Assembly (NCBI GenBank): GCA_023229545.1
Contig: JALNZB010000017.1
Location: forward strand, 12,907-76,906
From: Sulfuritalea sp.
Lineage (GTDB): Bacteria > Pseudomonadota > Gammaproteobacteria > Burkholderiales > Rhodocyclaceae
Length of the DNA: 64,000 nt
Direction of reading: 5' to 3'
Shown here: positions 23,391-35,309 of the stretch, piece by piece
Layout: every line of letters begins with the position of its first letter
Numbering within the stretch: position 1 is the first letter of the stretch
Program-made: the position numbers and the translations under genes
Notes under the pieces: model-generated
The model's input: the letters and a program-made list of their open reading frames with translations, nothing else
Databases searched by the model: none
What the model was told of the DNA's origin: nothing

Positions 23391-24502
23391 GACAGCAGAT
23401 AGCCGAGGCGAAGCGCCTGGTCGTCAAGGTGGGCAGCGCACTGGTCACCAACAACGGCGAGGGTCTGGCCCACGACTTCATCGCCGATTGCGCGCGCCAG
23501 ATCGCCGCGCTGCACGCCGACGGCAAACAGGTGCTGCTGGTAACATCCGGTGCGATTGCCGCCGGCATGCAACGCCTCGGCTGGACCACGCGACCGCATG
23601 CCATGCATGATTTGCAAGCCGCCGCCGCCGTGGGCCAGATGGGCCTGGCGCAGGCCTACGAGAGCACCTTCCTCAACCACGGCCTCAAAGCCGCGCAGAT
23701 TCTGCTGACCCACGAAGACCTGGCGGATCGCACGCGCTACCTCAACGCCCGCTCGACCCTGCAAACCCTGCTCGATCTGAATGTGGTGCCGATCATCAAC
23801 GAGAACGATACCGTGGTCACCGACGAGATCAAATTCGGCGACAACGACACACTGGGTGCGCTGGTGGCCAATCTCGTCGAGGCGGAGGCGCTGATCATCC
23901 TCACCGACCAGAAGGGCCTCTACAGCGCCGATCCGCGTATCGATCCCGCCGCCACCCTGATCGACGAAGGGCGCGCCGATGATCGCCGCTTTGAGGCCAT
24001 GGCCGGCGGCGCCGGCTCAGGGATAGGCAAGGGCGGCATGGTCACCAAGGTTCGCGCCGCCCAGCGCGCCGCCAGGAGTGGCGCACATACCCTGATCGTC
24101 AGCGGTCGCGAACCGGATTCGTTGCTGGCGACCGCGCGCGGCGACGTCATCGGCACCCTGCTCTATGCCGTCGAATCGCCGCTGGCGGCACGCAAGCAAT
24201 GGTTGGCCGACCATCTGCAACTGGCCGGCGCGCTGACGCTCGATGCCGGTGCCATGCAGGCGCTGGCTTCCGGTCGCAGCCTGCTGGCGGTCGGCGTGGT
24301 GCGTGTCGAGGGCGATTTCGAGCGTGGCGCGGCGGTTGCCTGCCGAGGAACAGATGGCCGAGAAATGGCGCGCGGCCTGATCAACTATTCAAGCTCAGAG
24401 GCCCGCCGCATCGCCGGCCACGGCACGCAGGATATCGAAGCCCTGCTCGGCTACATCGACAGCGCTGAACTGATTCATCGGGACAATCTGATTCTGCTCT
24501 GA
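23387..24502 (+). CDS. proB: Glutamate 5-kinase
   Basis: A 371-residue enzyme for the first step of proline synthesis (glutamate to glutamyl-5-phosphate). The amino-acid-kinase domain covers about 1-255 (LVVKVGSALVTNNGEG, VTSGAIAAGM, INENDTVVTDEIKFGDNDTLGA, GKGGMVTKVRAA); the C-terminal PUA domain covers about 275-365 (LTLDAGAMQALASGRSLLAVGV, YSSSEARRIAG). It overlaps obgE by four bases, so it is translationally coupled. Its partner proA is not in the window. Note that proline breakdown (putA) lies in the same window on the other strand. Confidence 0.97.
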   Translation: MRQQIAEAKRLVVKVGSALVTNNGEGLAHDFIADCARQIAALHADGKQVLLVTSGAIAAGMQRLGWTTRPHAMHDLQAAAAVGQMGLAQAYESTFLNHGLKAAQILLTHEDLADRTRYLNARSTLQTLLDLNVVPIINENDTVVTDEIKFGDNDTLGALVANLVEAEALIILTDQKGLYSADPRIDPAATLIDEGRADDRRFEAMAGGAGSGIGKGGMVTKVRAAQRAARSGAHTLIVSGREPDSLLATARGDVIGTLLYAVESPLAARKQWLADHLQLAGALTLDAGAMQALASGRSLLAVGVVRVEGDFERGAAVACRGTDGREMARGLINYSSSEARRIAGHGTQDIEALLGYIDSAELIHRDNLILL

Positions 24503-24750
24503 TGGAAATACGGCGCTAGAAAGTACCCGGTCGCTGGCAGGAGAAAATTCCAGCTTTGGCGGGTCGTCTTTTTGTCACAACCACTATGTTTAACGCCAAT
24601 GATGGCGGCGCTATCCCATCGAAATCTCGTTTTCAAGTAGCATCCCGGACGAACGGTCGGCCTCAGCCTGCAAGTAGTCGTTTGGCGCGGCGGTGCGGCA
24701 CCCGCCGTATTTATTTATAGTTACGACCGCTGCGCTTCCGGAGACCGCAT

Positions 24751-25842
24751 ATGAACACTTCCATGGCACGCTACAACCAGATTGCCGACCGCGAACTGCT
24801 GATTGAATTTCGCGACGCACTGAATGATCAGGTGGCAACGCTGGAACGCCAGGTGACCAACCTGCGGCGCGATCCCGATGATCACGAGTCTGTCACTACC
24901 CTGTTCCGCGCCTTGCACACGATCAAGGGCGATGCGTCCATTTGCCGCTTTGAACTCGGTGTCAGAATCACCCATCCCATCGAGGGGCTGCTGGCGAGAC
25001 TGCGCGAAGGCACGCTGGTTTTTTCGCCGCTATTGGCTGAAGCGATCCTGCTGGCGCTTGATCGCCTGGAACTGGCGGTCGAAGCACTTCTGGCCGGGCG
25101 GACCCTTGACTCCCTACGTATCCAACCGCTGATCGATGGTCTGGATGGACTGAGCGCCAGCGACAGTTCCGAGGTAGACGCCGGATCGGTTGCCCTGATT
25201 GAGGCCGTCACCGGCTTTCGTCCGGCAAGCGCAGGGGCAAAACTCACGCCCAAGGCAGTGGCGAGAGGACATGACAACGCCAGCGACCTGCAATTTTTTC
25301 ACCGCTTGGCACTTCAACTGGAAACCTACTCGCCCCTGTTCAAGGGGCGCAGCGGGCGCCTGTTGCGTCTGGCTCTCGATACCAATACCCGCGCCGGCAA
25401 ACCGGTGAACCCCGCACAACTTGAGGCGGCCGTATATCTCCATGATATCGGGATGATGTTTCTGCCGGAGTCGATCTGGCTCAAGGTTGGGGCTCTGACC
25501 GACGCCGAGCGGCGGTTGCTGCGCGAACACCCGTCGTTCGCCGCCGGACTCGTCGAGCGCATGACGGGATGGCAGGAGGCCGCCGTGATGATCGCACAGC
25601 ATCACGAAATGGTAGACGGCAGGGGTTATCCGCAAGGACTGAAGGAGGACCAGATCGTCCCCGGCGCCAAGATTCTTTCCATAATCGACGCCTTTGAAGC
25701 AGTAACGCTGAAGCACAGCCATCGCGGCGAAGGACGCTCGCTGTTGCGCGCGGTGGCTGAAATCAACGCCAGCGACAAGCAGTTCCCCGCCGAGTGGATA
25801 GATCATTTCAACCAGGTTATACGCGGTATGGTCGAGGCCTGA
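24751..25842 (+). CDS. HPt-HD-GYP domain signalling protein
   Basis: A 363-residue cytoplasmic protein, ATG 24751 with GGAG about 8 bases upstream. The N-terminal HPt domain (about 10-115) has the phosphorylatable His in ALHTIKGDAS. The C-terminal HD-GYP domain (about 175-355) has YLHDIGM and HHEMVDGRGYPQGL, as in cyclic-di-GMP phosphodiesterases; the usual Lys after HDIG is Met, and the remaining metal ligands look present. No receiver domain or membrane segment was seen. An HPt directly fused to HD-GYP suggests that phosphorelay input, probably from the kinase and receiver encoded just downstream, controls c-di-GMP breakdown. Catalytic activity is likely but unproven. Confidence 0.85.
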   Translation: MNTSMARYNQIADRELLIEFRDALNDQVATLERQVTNLRRDPDDHESVTTLFRALHTIKGDASICRFELGVRITHPIEGLLARLREGTLVFSPLLAEAILLALDRLELAVEALLAGRTLDSLRIQPLIDGLDGLSASDSSEVDAGSVALIEAVTGFRPASAGAKLTPKAVARGHDNASDLQFFHRLALQLETYSPLFKGRSGRLLRLALDTNTRAGKPVNPAQLEAAVYLHDIGMMFLPESIWLKVGALTDAERRLLREHPSFAAGLVERMTGWQEAAVMIAQHHEMVDGRGYPQGLKEDQIVPGAKILSIIDAFEAVTLKHSHRGEGRSLLRAVAEINASDKQFPAEWIDHFNQVIRGMVEA

Positions 25843-25876
25843 GTGCGGCAGCCATGCCCAGTGACAGGCCAGTACC

Positions 25877-27505
25877 GTGATTGATCTTTCCAAGCTCAAT
25901 GGGTTGTTGATTGACGACATCCCGGAAATGCGTTCCGCAGTGCGCATCCAGCTTACCGACTGCGGACTGGAACACTGCGACGCTGCGCGCAATATCAAGG
26001 AGGCCATCGAAAAGATTTCGGCCAATCGCTATGACCTTATCATCTGCGACTACAACCTCGGCCAGGGCGCCGACGGCCAGCAGTTGCTGGAACTGGTGCG
26101 GCGGCGCAAGATCCTGCCGCTGACCACGGTCTTTCTGATGATCACTGGCGAAACCGGTTACGAACAGGTGTCCACCGCCGCCGAATACTCGCCCGACGAC
26201 TACCTGATCAAGCCGTTCACCTCGCAGACGCTACAAACCCGTTTGCAACGGGTCATCGACAAGAAACTGGCGCTGCGGGCGGTTTACGTCCATCTTGGCG
26301 AGCGCGGCGACAAGCAGAAGGCGTTGGCGGAATGCGATGCGATGCTGGCGCAGCCGTCGCGCTACTCGCTTGATGTCATGCGCATCAAGGGCGAGGTGCT
26401 GCTGGATCTTCAGCGCAACGACGATGCGCTGGCCCTTTATCAGGCCGTTCTCGATCAGCGCGCCACTCCCTGGGCCTCGGTCGGCAAGGCGCGGGCGCTG
26501 GCGGCCAGAGGCGACGACGCCGAGGCAAGGGAACATCTTGACAAAGTGATCGATGCCTACCCCAACTACCTGGCCGCCTACGACTCGCTGACTCTCCTGC
26601 TGGAAAAGAACGACCGGGTCGCCGCGCAGAAAGTGGTGGAGCGGGCGCTGAAGGTTGCGCCCTCGACTCAGCGCCAGCGACAACTCGGCACCCTGGCGCT
26701 GGACAACAAGGATTTCACGCGGGCCGAAGATGCCTTCCGGCGGGCGGTGGATAAGGATCGCTCCGGTTTTTTCAAAAGCCATGATGATTACTCCGGCCTG
26801 GCCAAGAGCCAGGTGGAACAAGGCAAGGTGCAGGAGGCTCTCGCTGCGGTCAAGGAGATGGGACAGCACTTCGGTCACAGCGCAGAACTGACTGTGCATC
26901 AGGCGGCCGTGGAAAGCATAGTGCACGCCAAAGCGGGCAATCCGGTGGCAGCGAAAGCGGCCCTGGAGCGTGCTTTAAAGGCGGCTGAAAGCGGGGAGGG
27001 CATTGCTGCTTCGGCCTCGCTTGAACTCGCCAATGCGTGCTTTGCCTCCGGCGATCAGGAACAGGCCAAGCAAATCCTCCAAGGCGTAGCCGAAGATCAT
27101 CAGGAAAACGAAGCGGTGCTGGATCGGGCGCAGGCTGCCTTTCGCACTGCCGGTCTTGACAGTGAAGGCGAGATTTTTCTGGAAGCAACCAGGAAACGCA
27201 TGATCACGCTCAACAACGACGCCGTAGCCATGGCCAAGGCGGGAGAACTCGACCAGGCCAGCGCCATGCTCGATGAAGCCGCTGACCGGCTGCGCAACAA
27301 TGCACAGGTCTCCATCAACGCGGCGATTGCGGCACTGATGAAAGTTCAGCGGCAGGGTGTCTCGTCCAAACTGATCGGCAAGGCGCACCGCTACATTACC
27401 CAGGCCCATCGGGCCAACCCCGAGCATCCCCGCCTGGATGAGGCAGTCAATCTCTACCGCAAACTCGCCCCAGCCGACGCGCCAACTCTGAAGGTAGGCG
27501 CATGA
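25877..27505 (+). CDS. Response regulator receiver with TPR domain
   Basis: A 542-residue protein, start GTG 25877. The receiver domain (about 1-125) has LLIDDIPEMR, phospho-acceptor Asp in LIICDYNLG, Thr in LMITGE and Lys in YLIKPF. The rest is a helical repeat region with TPR-like units (KALAECDAML, DALALYQAVLD, RAEDAFRRAVD, AAKAALERALKAA). There is no DNA-binding or catalytic output domain, so it probably works through protein-protein contacts. It sits 34 bases after the HPt-HD-GYP gene and shares an ATGA overlap with the kinase gene that follows. Its partner is likely one of these two. Confidence 0.88.
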   Translation: MIDLSKLNGLLIDDIPEMRSAVRIQLTDCGLEHCDAARNIKEAIEKISANRYDLIICDYNLGQGADGQQLLELVRRRKILPLTTVFLMITGETGYEQVSTAAEYSPDDYLIKPFTSQTLQTRLQRVIDKKLALRAVYVHLGERGDKQKALAECDAMLAQPSRYSLDVMRIKGEVLLDLQRNDDALALYQAVLDQRATPWASVGKARALAARGDDAEAREHLDKVIDAYPNYLAAYDSLTLLLEKNDRVAAQKVVERALKVAPSTQRQRQLGTLALDNKDFTRAEDAFRRAVDKDRSGFFKSHDDYSGLAKSQVEQGKVQEALAAVKEMGQHFGHSAELTVHQAAVESIVHAKAGNPVAAKAALERALKAAESGEGIAASASLELANACFASGDQEQAKQILQGVAEDHQENEAVLDRAQAAFRTAGLDSEGEIFLEATRKRMITLNNDAVAMAKAGELDQASAMLDEAADRLRNNAQVSINAAIAALMKVQRQGVSSKLIGKAHRYITQAHRANPEHPRLDEAVNLYRKLAPADAPTLKVGA

Positions 27506-28137
27506 ACCCACTGATCGCCGGCGCCATTCATGACGCCAAGAACGGACTCAACCTGCTCAATACATGGCTGGACGAGGCGCGACGCACGACGCCGTCACTT
27601 GCCATTGACGAAGCCCGCGCCGTCGCTGCGCGAGTCGGCGCACAACTGGTAGAACTGCTGGTGCTCTACCGTGCCGGCGAAGACAATTTGCGTCTGGTGA
27701 TCGAGGATCACGACCTGGCGGACTTTTGTCAGGAGGTAACGAGCGAAATCATCCTTCCGCCAGGCAGCAATGCCCGTATCGAATTCGACGCGGATGCTGT
27801 CGCCATGCTCGGCGCCTGGGCTTTCGACGCCTATCAGGTCAAACTGGTATTACAGGAAGCCTTGCGCAACGCCTTGCGCCACGGCAAGGACAACATCCGC
27901 TTTGCCGTTGCGACGCAGGCGAGTGGTGGTTTACGCTTTACCGTCAGCGATGACGGTCCCGGATTTCCGCAGGAGGTGCTGGATGGCAAAACGCGCGCCA
28001 TGGACAGCGCCAGCAGCGGTATCGGCCTGATCTTCTCCCGCCTGATCGCGGAACGTCACGCCACTCCGGACGGCCGTCACGGTCGGGTTGAACTCGCCAA
28101 CGACGGCGGTGCCGTGTTTGCGCTGGTACTGCCCTGA
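27502..28137 (+). CDS. Small soluble histidine kinase
   Basis: A 211-residue cytoplasmic histidine kinase without sensor or transmembrane part. The putative phospho-acceptor motif IHDAKNGLNLL lies at about residue 9. The HATPase domain (about 110-210) has N-box QEALRNALRHGK, G1 VSDDGPGFP and G2 SSGIGLIFSRL. The start overlaps the receiver-TPR gene (ATGA at 27502). With no sensory region, its input probably comes from the TPR protein, making a three-protein relay with the HPt-HD-GYP protein. Confidence 0.85.
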   Translation: MNPLIAGAIHDAKNGLNLLNTWLDEARRTTPSLAIDEARAVAARVGAQLVELLVLYRAGEDNLRLVIEDHDLADFCQEVTSEIILPPGSNARIEFDADAVAMLGAWAFDAYQVKLVLQEALRNALRHGKDNIRFAVATQASGGLRFTVSDDGPGFPQEVLDGKTRAMDSASSGIGLIFSRLIAERHATPDGRHGRVELANDGGAVFALVLP

Positions 28138-28172
28138 TCAGTCTTGCCGGCCTTAGGCGACAAGTCCCGCCG

Positions 28173-30146
28173 TCAGATCACGCGATCATTGCCGCCATCG
28201 ACAGGGACTTGCGCACCCGTGGTCTTGGCAAACAGCGAACCGCACATCTCGGCGGCCAGCTCGGCCACATCGCGGCTGGTGACCTCGGTTCTCAGAATGT
28301 TGTTCTTCTTGTAGGCGTCGACGCTGAGGCCGTAGTGTTTCGCCCGTGACGCCAGCACCTCGTCCGTCCAGATGCCGGTGTCGAACACCGCATTCGGGTG
28401 CAGCGAATTGATGCGGATATTGTCGCCGCCCCATTCGAGAGCGGCCACGCGCGCCAACTGGTTCAGTGCCGCTTTGGAAGCGGAATAGGCCGCCGCGCCG
28501 GGGCCTGGCGCGGGAACGTTCTTCGAGCCGATGATGACCACGCGACCGCCGCGCGGCGCCAGCTTGAGGAAGGCATGCGCCTCGCGCATCAGCACAAAAT
28601 TGGCATCCAGGTTGACCCGCATGACCTTGCGCCATTCGTCCGTCTTCAGCGCATCGATGCGGCAGCCACCGGGGAATATGCCGGCGTTCAGCACCAGCAT
28701 GTCCAGCCCGCCAAACGCAGCGGCGGTGCGCGCCAGAGCGTTCCGAATCTGTTCCTCGTCGGCGACATCGCATTCGATGCCGAGAAAATCCGGCCGTTTG
28801 TATAGCGACACAATCGCCGGGTTCAGGTCGATGCCGACCACCGCAGCACCCCGTGCCAGCAGGGCATCGACACTGGCCTTGCCGATGCCCGATGCCGCGC
28901 CCGTCACCAGCGCCACCTCGCCGGCAAACGCGGCTGGCTTGCCGGCCTTCTTCAGCTTGGCCTGTTCGAGATCCCAATATTCCACGTCGAAGATGTCCTG
29001 CGCCGGCAGCGCCCGATAGCCGCCGAGCGCCGTCGCGCGGACGATGATCTCCATGGTGTGGGCATAGATTTCAGCCACGATGGCCGCATCCTTTGCCGAC
29101 CGCCCCACGGCGCACAAACCCAGCTCCGCATCGAGCACCACCCGTGGCGCGGCGTCCAGCATGGTTTTGCGCTCCCTGGCCAGCGGTTCGTGTGCAGCGA
29201 AGTGGGCGCGGTAGGCCTCGGCATACGCCTGCACGTCGCGGCCCAACATGGGCAGCCGTTTGGTGCGGATCACATGATCCGGCGTTGCCGGACCCTGCTG
29301 CGCAATAGTCGCCACATCGTGCCGTCGGGCAAAGGCCATCGACTGCGTATCCGCATGCCGCGCCACGATCAGCGGAAATCCGGCGACCGCCGAAATATCC
29401 TTGCGCAAGCGCGCCAGATCGAGTCCTGCATTCGCAACCGCTTGCGCATCCCCGTTGCAAGCAATGTCCCAAGCCTGGTTGCGTTTGAGGTAGTCCTCGG
29501 CCCGCCGCACCAGATCGATCATGCGTGCGTAGGATTCCTGCGCCGTCTCGCCAAAGGAAAAAATTCCGTGATTCAGCAGCACCATGCCGATGGTCTGCGG
29601 CCCCGCCTGTTGCGAAAACATCTCCGCGCACAAACGCGCCAGATCGAAGCCGGGCATCACATACGGAACGACCACTACCGAGTCGCCGTAAATCTCCCGG
29701 ATGCGCGCCTCGCCCCCCACCGAGTTGGTAACGGTGACCACCGCATCGGCGTGGGTGTGATCGACATACTTGTAGGGCAGGATGGCATGAAGAATGGCCT
29801 CGACCGACGGCGTCGGCGCCGAAGCCCGCGTCATGTTCGTCACCAGTTCATTGACCATCGCCGGATCGGATAGCGCGGACAGTTGGGCAAGCCGCTTGAG
29901 ATGCTCCAGCCGCACCGGCGCGAAACCACCTTCCTCGATCTTTTCGAGATCCCAGCCGCTGCCCTTGACGTAGAGAATCTCCTCCTCTTCGCCGAAGGCA
30001 TTCCTGGCGCGCATCTTTACCGAAGTATTGCCGCCGCCATGCAGAACGAGTGTCTTGTCGCGACCGAGGAGGCGGGAGGTGTATACGCGCCGCCCCAGCT
30101 CGTCACCGCAGGCCGAAATTTCGCTATCGTTGAAAAGGCTGTCCAT
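28173..30146 (-). CDS. Class II aldolase / short-chain dehydrogenase fusion (RhaEW-like)
   Basis: A 657-residue two-domain enzyme. The N-terminal class II aldolase domain (about 1-400) has HGGGNTSVK, zinc ligands in DHTHADAVV and LLNHGIFSFG. The C-terminal short-chain dehydrogenase domain (about 415-655) has TGAASGIGKAS, DxD-like GIDLNP, NAG, and the YSASKAALN catalytic Tyr-Lys. Relatives are annotated rhamnulose-1-phosphate aldolase/lactaldehyde dehydrogenase. No rhamnose isomerase or kinase is nearby; the gene directly follows mtnA, so the physiological substrate may be 5-methylthioribulose- or 5-deoxyribulose-1-phosphate, giving DHAP plus an aldehyde that the second domain converts. ATG 30146 matches the family start; an in-frame TTG at 30191 adds 15 residues. 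Confidence 0.88.
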   Translation of the reverse strand: MDSLFNDSEISACGDELGRRVYTSRLLGRDKTLVLHGGGNTSVKMRARNAFGEEEEILYVKGSGWDLEKIEEGGFAPVRLEHLKRLAQLSALSDPAMVNELVTNMTRASAPTPSVEAILHAILPYKYVDHTHADAVVTVTNSVGGEARIREIYGDSVVVVPYVMPGFDLARLCAEMFSQQAGPQTIGMVLLNHGIFSFGETAQESYARMIDLVRRAEDYLKRNQAWDIACNGDAQAVANAGLDLARLRKDISAVAGFPLIVARHADTQSMAFARRHDVATIAQQGPATPDHVIRTKRLPMLGRDVQAYAEAYRAHFAAHEPLARERKTMLDAAPRVVLDAELGLCAVGRSAKDAAIVAEIYAHTMEIIVRATALGGYRALPAQDIFDVEYWDLEQAKLKKAGKPAAFAGEVALVTGAASGIGKASVDALLARGAAVVGIDLNPAIVSLYKRPDFLGIECDVADEEQIRNALARTAAAFGGLDMLVLNAGIFPGGCRIDALKTDEWRKVMRVNLDANFVLMREAHAFLKLAPRGGRVVIIGSKNVPAPGPGAAAYSASKAALNQLARVAALEWGGDNIRINSLHPNAVFDTGIWTDEVLASRAKHYGLSVDAYKKNNILRTEVTSRDVAELAAEMCGSLFAKTTGAQVPVDGGNDRVI

Positions 30147-30197
30147 GACTATCGAATCCGCGGCGGGTATTGGTTTGTTGCTCTGGATCAATCACCA

Positions 30198-31226
30198 TCA
30201 CGTCCCCGGCCTCCATTGGCCCAGTTCGCCGGCCTGGGCGATGCCGCGCTCGGAAACAATGCCGCTGATCAGGGCCGCCGGCGTCACGTCGAAAGCCGGG
30301 TTGGCGACCGGCGTTGCCGGATTGCCGACTGCAACTCCGAATTCCTCCGCAGCGCGCTCTTCGATGGGAATGGCCGCGCCGGATGGACAAGCAAAATCGA
30401 TGGTCGACAGCGGCGCGGCGACATAGAACGGCACGCCATGCGCGCGCGCGGCGAGCGCCTTGAGATAGGTGCCGACCTTGTTCGCGGCATCGCCGTTGGC
30501 GGCAATGCGGTCGGCGCCGACGATCACCAGATCGACCTTGCCCTGCATCAGCAACAGGCCGGCGGCATTGTCGGCGATCAGCGTGTGCGGCACGCCGGCT
30601 TCGCGCAGTTCCCAGGCCGTGAGCAGACCCTGATTGCGCGGTCGCGTTTCGGAAACCCAGACATGCACGGGAATGCCGGCCGCCTGCGCGGCATACACCG
30701 GCGCCAGTGCCGTGCCATGCTCAACCGTGGCAAGACGCCCGGCGTTGCAGTGAGTCATGACATTGACTACGTCACCGCTACGGCAAATGCGTTCAATCAG
30801 CGGCAATCCATTCTGCCCGATTGCCGCATTGGCGGCTTCGTCTTCATTGGCAATGGCGCGCGCCTCTTTCCAGGCCACGTCGCGCCGTGCCGCCAGCGCC
30901 GACTCTTGCAATACCCGGCGCATGCGCTCCAGCGCCCAATGCAAATTGATTGCCGTCGGCCGAGTCGCGGCCAGGGTCTCGATGACACGATTCAGGCGCG
31001 CGTCGCTGGCATCGTCCGCCAGACCGAGCGCGACACCGTAAGCCGCCGTGGCGCCGATCAGCGGCGCGCCACGCACCTGCATGGCGCGAATGGCGTGTGC
31101 AGCGTCGGCAAGGGTGTTCAGGGACACAAAGACGGTTTCCGATGGCAACCGCGTCTGATCGAGGATGACGACGCTATTGCCGTCCTCGCGAATGGTCGCC
31201 GCGTAATCTGTTGCCTCGGGACTCAA
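30198..31226 (-). CDS. mtnA: S-methyl-5-thioribose-1-phosphate isomerase
   Basis: A 342-residue isomerase converting 5-methylthioribose-1-phosphate to the ribulose form in methylthioadenosine salvage; the family can also act on 5-deoxyribose-1-phosphate. Family motifs present are LDQTRLP, MQVRGAPLIGATAAYG, the catalytic Cys in MTHCNAGRLATVEHGTAL, the catalytic Asp in GADRIAANGDAANKVGTY, and AFDVTP near the C-terminus. The apparent start is TTG 31226, directly after the secA stop, so translation may be coupled to secA. No mtnB, mtnC, mtnD or mtnP gene is seen; the next gene is the aldolase/dehydrogenase fusion, 51 bases on. Confidence 0.94.
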   Translation of the reverse strand: MSPEATDYAATIREDGNSVVILDQTRLPSETVFVSLNTLADAAHAIRAMQVRGAPLIGATAAYGVALGLADDASDARLNRVIETLAATRPTAINLHWALERMRRVLQESALAARRDVAWKEARAIANEDEAANAAIGQNGLPLIERICRSGDVVNVMTHCNAGRLATVEHGTALAPVYAAQAAGIPVHVWVSETRPRNQGLLTAWELREAGVPHTLIADNAAGLLLMQGKVDLVIVGADRIAANGDAANKVGTYLKALAARAHGVPFYVAAPLSTIDFACPSGAAIPIEERAAEEFGVAVGNPATPVANPAFDVTPAALISGIVSERGIAQAGELGQWRPGT

Positions 31227-31227
31227 T

Positions 31228-33937
<2,710 letters not shown>

Positions 33938-33951
<14 letters not shown>

Positions 33952-33976
33952 TTTTTCATCATTCCAAAACCGGCTT
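33938..33976 (-). promoter_or_regulatory. Possible secA leader hairpin enclosing the start codon
   Basis: In the mRNA, AAGCCGGTT (33976-33968) is complementary to AACCGGCTT (33946-33938), which lies within the first codons of secA. The 9-bp stem would place the ribosome-binding site and the ATG in a 21-base loop. It could modulate secA translation; there is no recognisable secM upstream. The pairing is seen directly; its function is inferred. Confidence 0.4.
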
Positions 33977-33990
33977 CAGAGCAAGCTAGT

Positions 33991-34086
33991 GCCCACGAAA
34001 GTGGGCGTTATGCTGAAACTAAAACCGGTGATCATGGGGTACGCGGCAGCGAATGGGCCGGCAAAAGCGAAGCGGCGATTTTAGCA
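33991..34086 (-). promoter_or_regulatory. secA upstream region: hairpin and extended -10
   Basis: On the minus strand TGCTAAAAT (34086-34078) resembles an extended -10 element about 127 bases before secA. A GCCCAC-GAAA-GTGGGC hairpin lies at 33991-34006 between it and the gene. No matching -35 was found. The hairpin could belong to the secA leader. Confidence 0.35.
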
Positions 34087-34133
34087 TGCGGGAGGGAGAG
34101 CCTTCCCGAACACATTGTTCAAGCTCGACGGTG

Positions 34134-35309
34134 TCACGCCCCGTTCAGCGCCTGTCGCAGCTTGGCGATCAGCGTATCGCGCTCGAAGGGTTTGACCAGA
34201 AAACCGGTCGCGCCGGCCTTCAGGCTGTCGATCACGACACCCCCCTTGCTCTGGCCGGTGATCATGATGACCGGCAACTTGGCGAACTGGGGCGCAGCCT
34301 TCAGGCGTCGCGTCGCTTCGATCCCGTCCATCTCGGGCATCATGAAATCCATGAGGACGACATCGGGTCGCGTCTTGCGCAGAATGGAAAGCGCCTCGAC
34401 GCCATTGGCGGCAAAAATCAGGCGATAGTTCTCCCCTTCGAGAATTCTCGCCACCAGTTTGTGCTGCAATTCGTCGTCATCAACCATCAGCACAGTCGGT
34501 TGGACGCTGTCGGCCAGCGCGTTGAGCTCGCGGACCAATGCCGTGTGCGCCGAGAACCCCTGTTTGAGTTCGTCGGCCCACTGCTTGAGCGGCTCGACCG
34601 ATTCGGTCGCGACGCGAAAGCGATCGCCGATGTCCTCGCGTTTGAGACGGCTGACTTCCTGATTCAATGCATCGGGATTGCTGACTGTCACGGCATCGGG
34701 CACAACGCCTTCGATCAGCCGCCGGGAAAAACCGTCCAAAGCGGCGTCGACGCCCTCCTCGGCCAGCGCCATGGCACGGCTGGCCACAGCGATGTGCCGG
34801 CTGCCCCGCGTCATCTGATGATCGAGCGATCCTTCCAGCGCCGCCAGGCGCCGCGCCTGCGCGGCGAACTCCGCCACCGACGGCCCGCCTTCACGCTGTG
34901 CGGCAAGCTCGCACAGCGCGTGGTGCACAGCCATGACCAGGCGCGACATGTCACAGGTCATTGGCCAAAAGAGGACGTAGTCATCGAAATGGTTCTTCCT
35001 GCACAAATCGTAAACCCGCTTGACGTCCTCCTCGCGGCACATGATCACGGTGCGGTGAGGAGTCTGCTGCACCGTCGGACACAGGTGATAAAGCCCAAGG
35101 TAATAACGCTCGGCCTTCTCCAGGCTATTGAACGCCAGCACCAGCACACCGGGGCGGTGGCGCTCGAAATCCGCCGCCACCTTGTCTTCATCGGTGGTGG
35201 TGAAGACCTTGTCGAATTCTTCCGCCAGGAGCTTCCTGATCTGTTCCGCGTCGGTGACGTTTTCGGCGGCGACCAGAATCGCGGTCTGGCTTGGGTCGGA
35301 CGCGTTCAT
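34134..35309 (-). CDS. Two-receiver response regulator
   Basis: A 391-residue cytoplasmic protein. ATG 35309 is preceded by GGAG and overlaps the stop of the receiver-EAL gene (ATGA). The N-terminal segment (about 8-130) has the size of a receiver but lacks a clear acidic pair and phospho-acceptor Asp (ILVAAENVTDAE, GVLVLAFNSLEK), so it is probably degenerate. A helical middle region (about 130-265) follows. The C-terminal receiver (about 270-390) is complete: LMVDDDELQ, phospho-acceptor Asp in VVLMDFMMPEMDG, Thr in IMITGQ, and Lys in FLVKPFE. No output domain is seen. Likely a relay or adaptor partner of the neighbouring EAL protein or the hybrid kinase. Confidence 0.85.
   Translation of the reverse strand: MNASDPSQTAILVAAENVTDAEQIRKLLAEEFDKVFTTTDEDKVAADFERHRPGVLVLAFNSLEKAERYYLGLYHLCPTVQQTPHRTVIMCREEDVKRVYDLCRKNHFDDYVLFWPMTCDMSRLVMAVHHALCELAAQREGGPSVAEFAAQARRLAALEGSLDHQMTRGSRHIAVASRAMALAEEGVDAALDGFSRRLIEGVVPDAVTVSNPDALNQEVSRLKREDIGDRFRVATESVEPLKQWADELKQGFSAHTALVRELNALADSVQPTVLMVDDDELQHKLVARILEGENYRLIFAANGVEALSILRKTRPDVVLMDFMMPEMDGIEATRRLKAAPQFAKLPVIMITGQSKGGVVIDSLKAGATGFLVKPFERDTLIAKLRQALNGA

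Noticed and set aside
24503..24750. Riboswitch or small RNA gene in the proB to HPt-HD-GYP gap
   Set aside because: I could not match any known riboswitch core by eye; there is only an isolated TATAGT hexamer and a GGAG site before the next gene.
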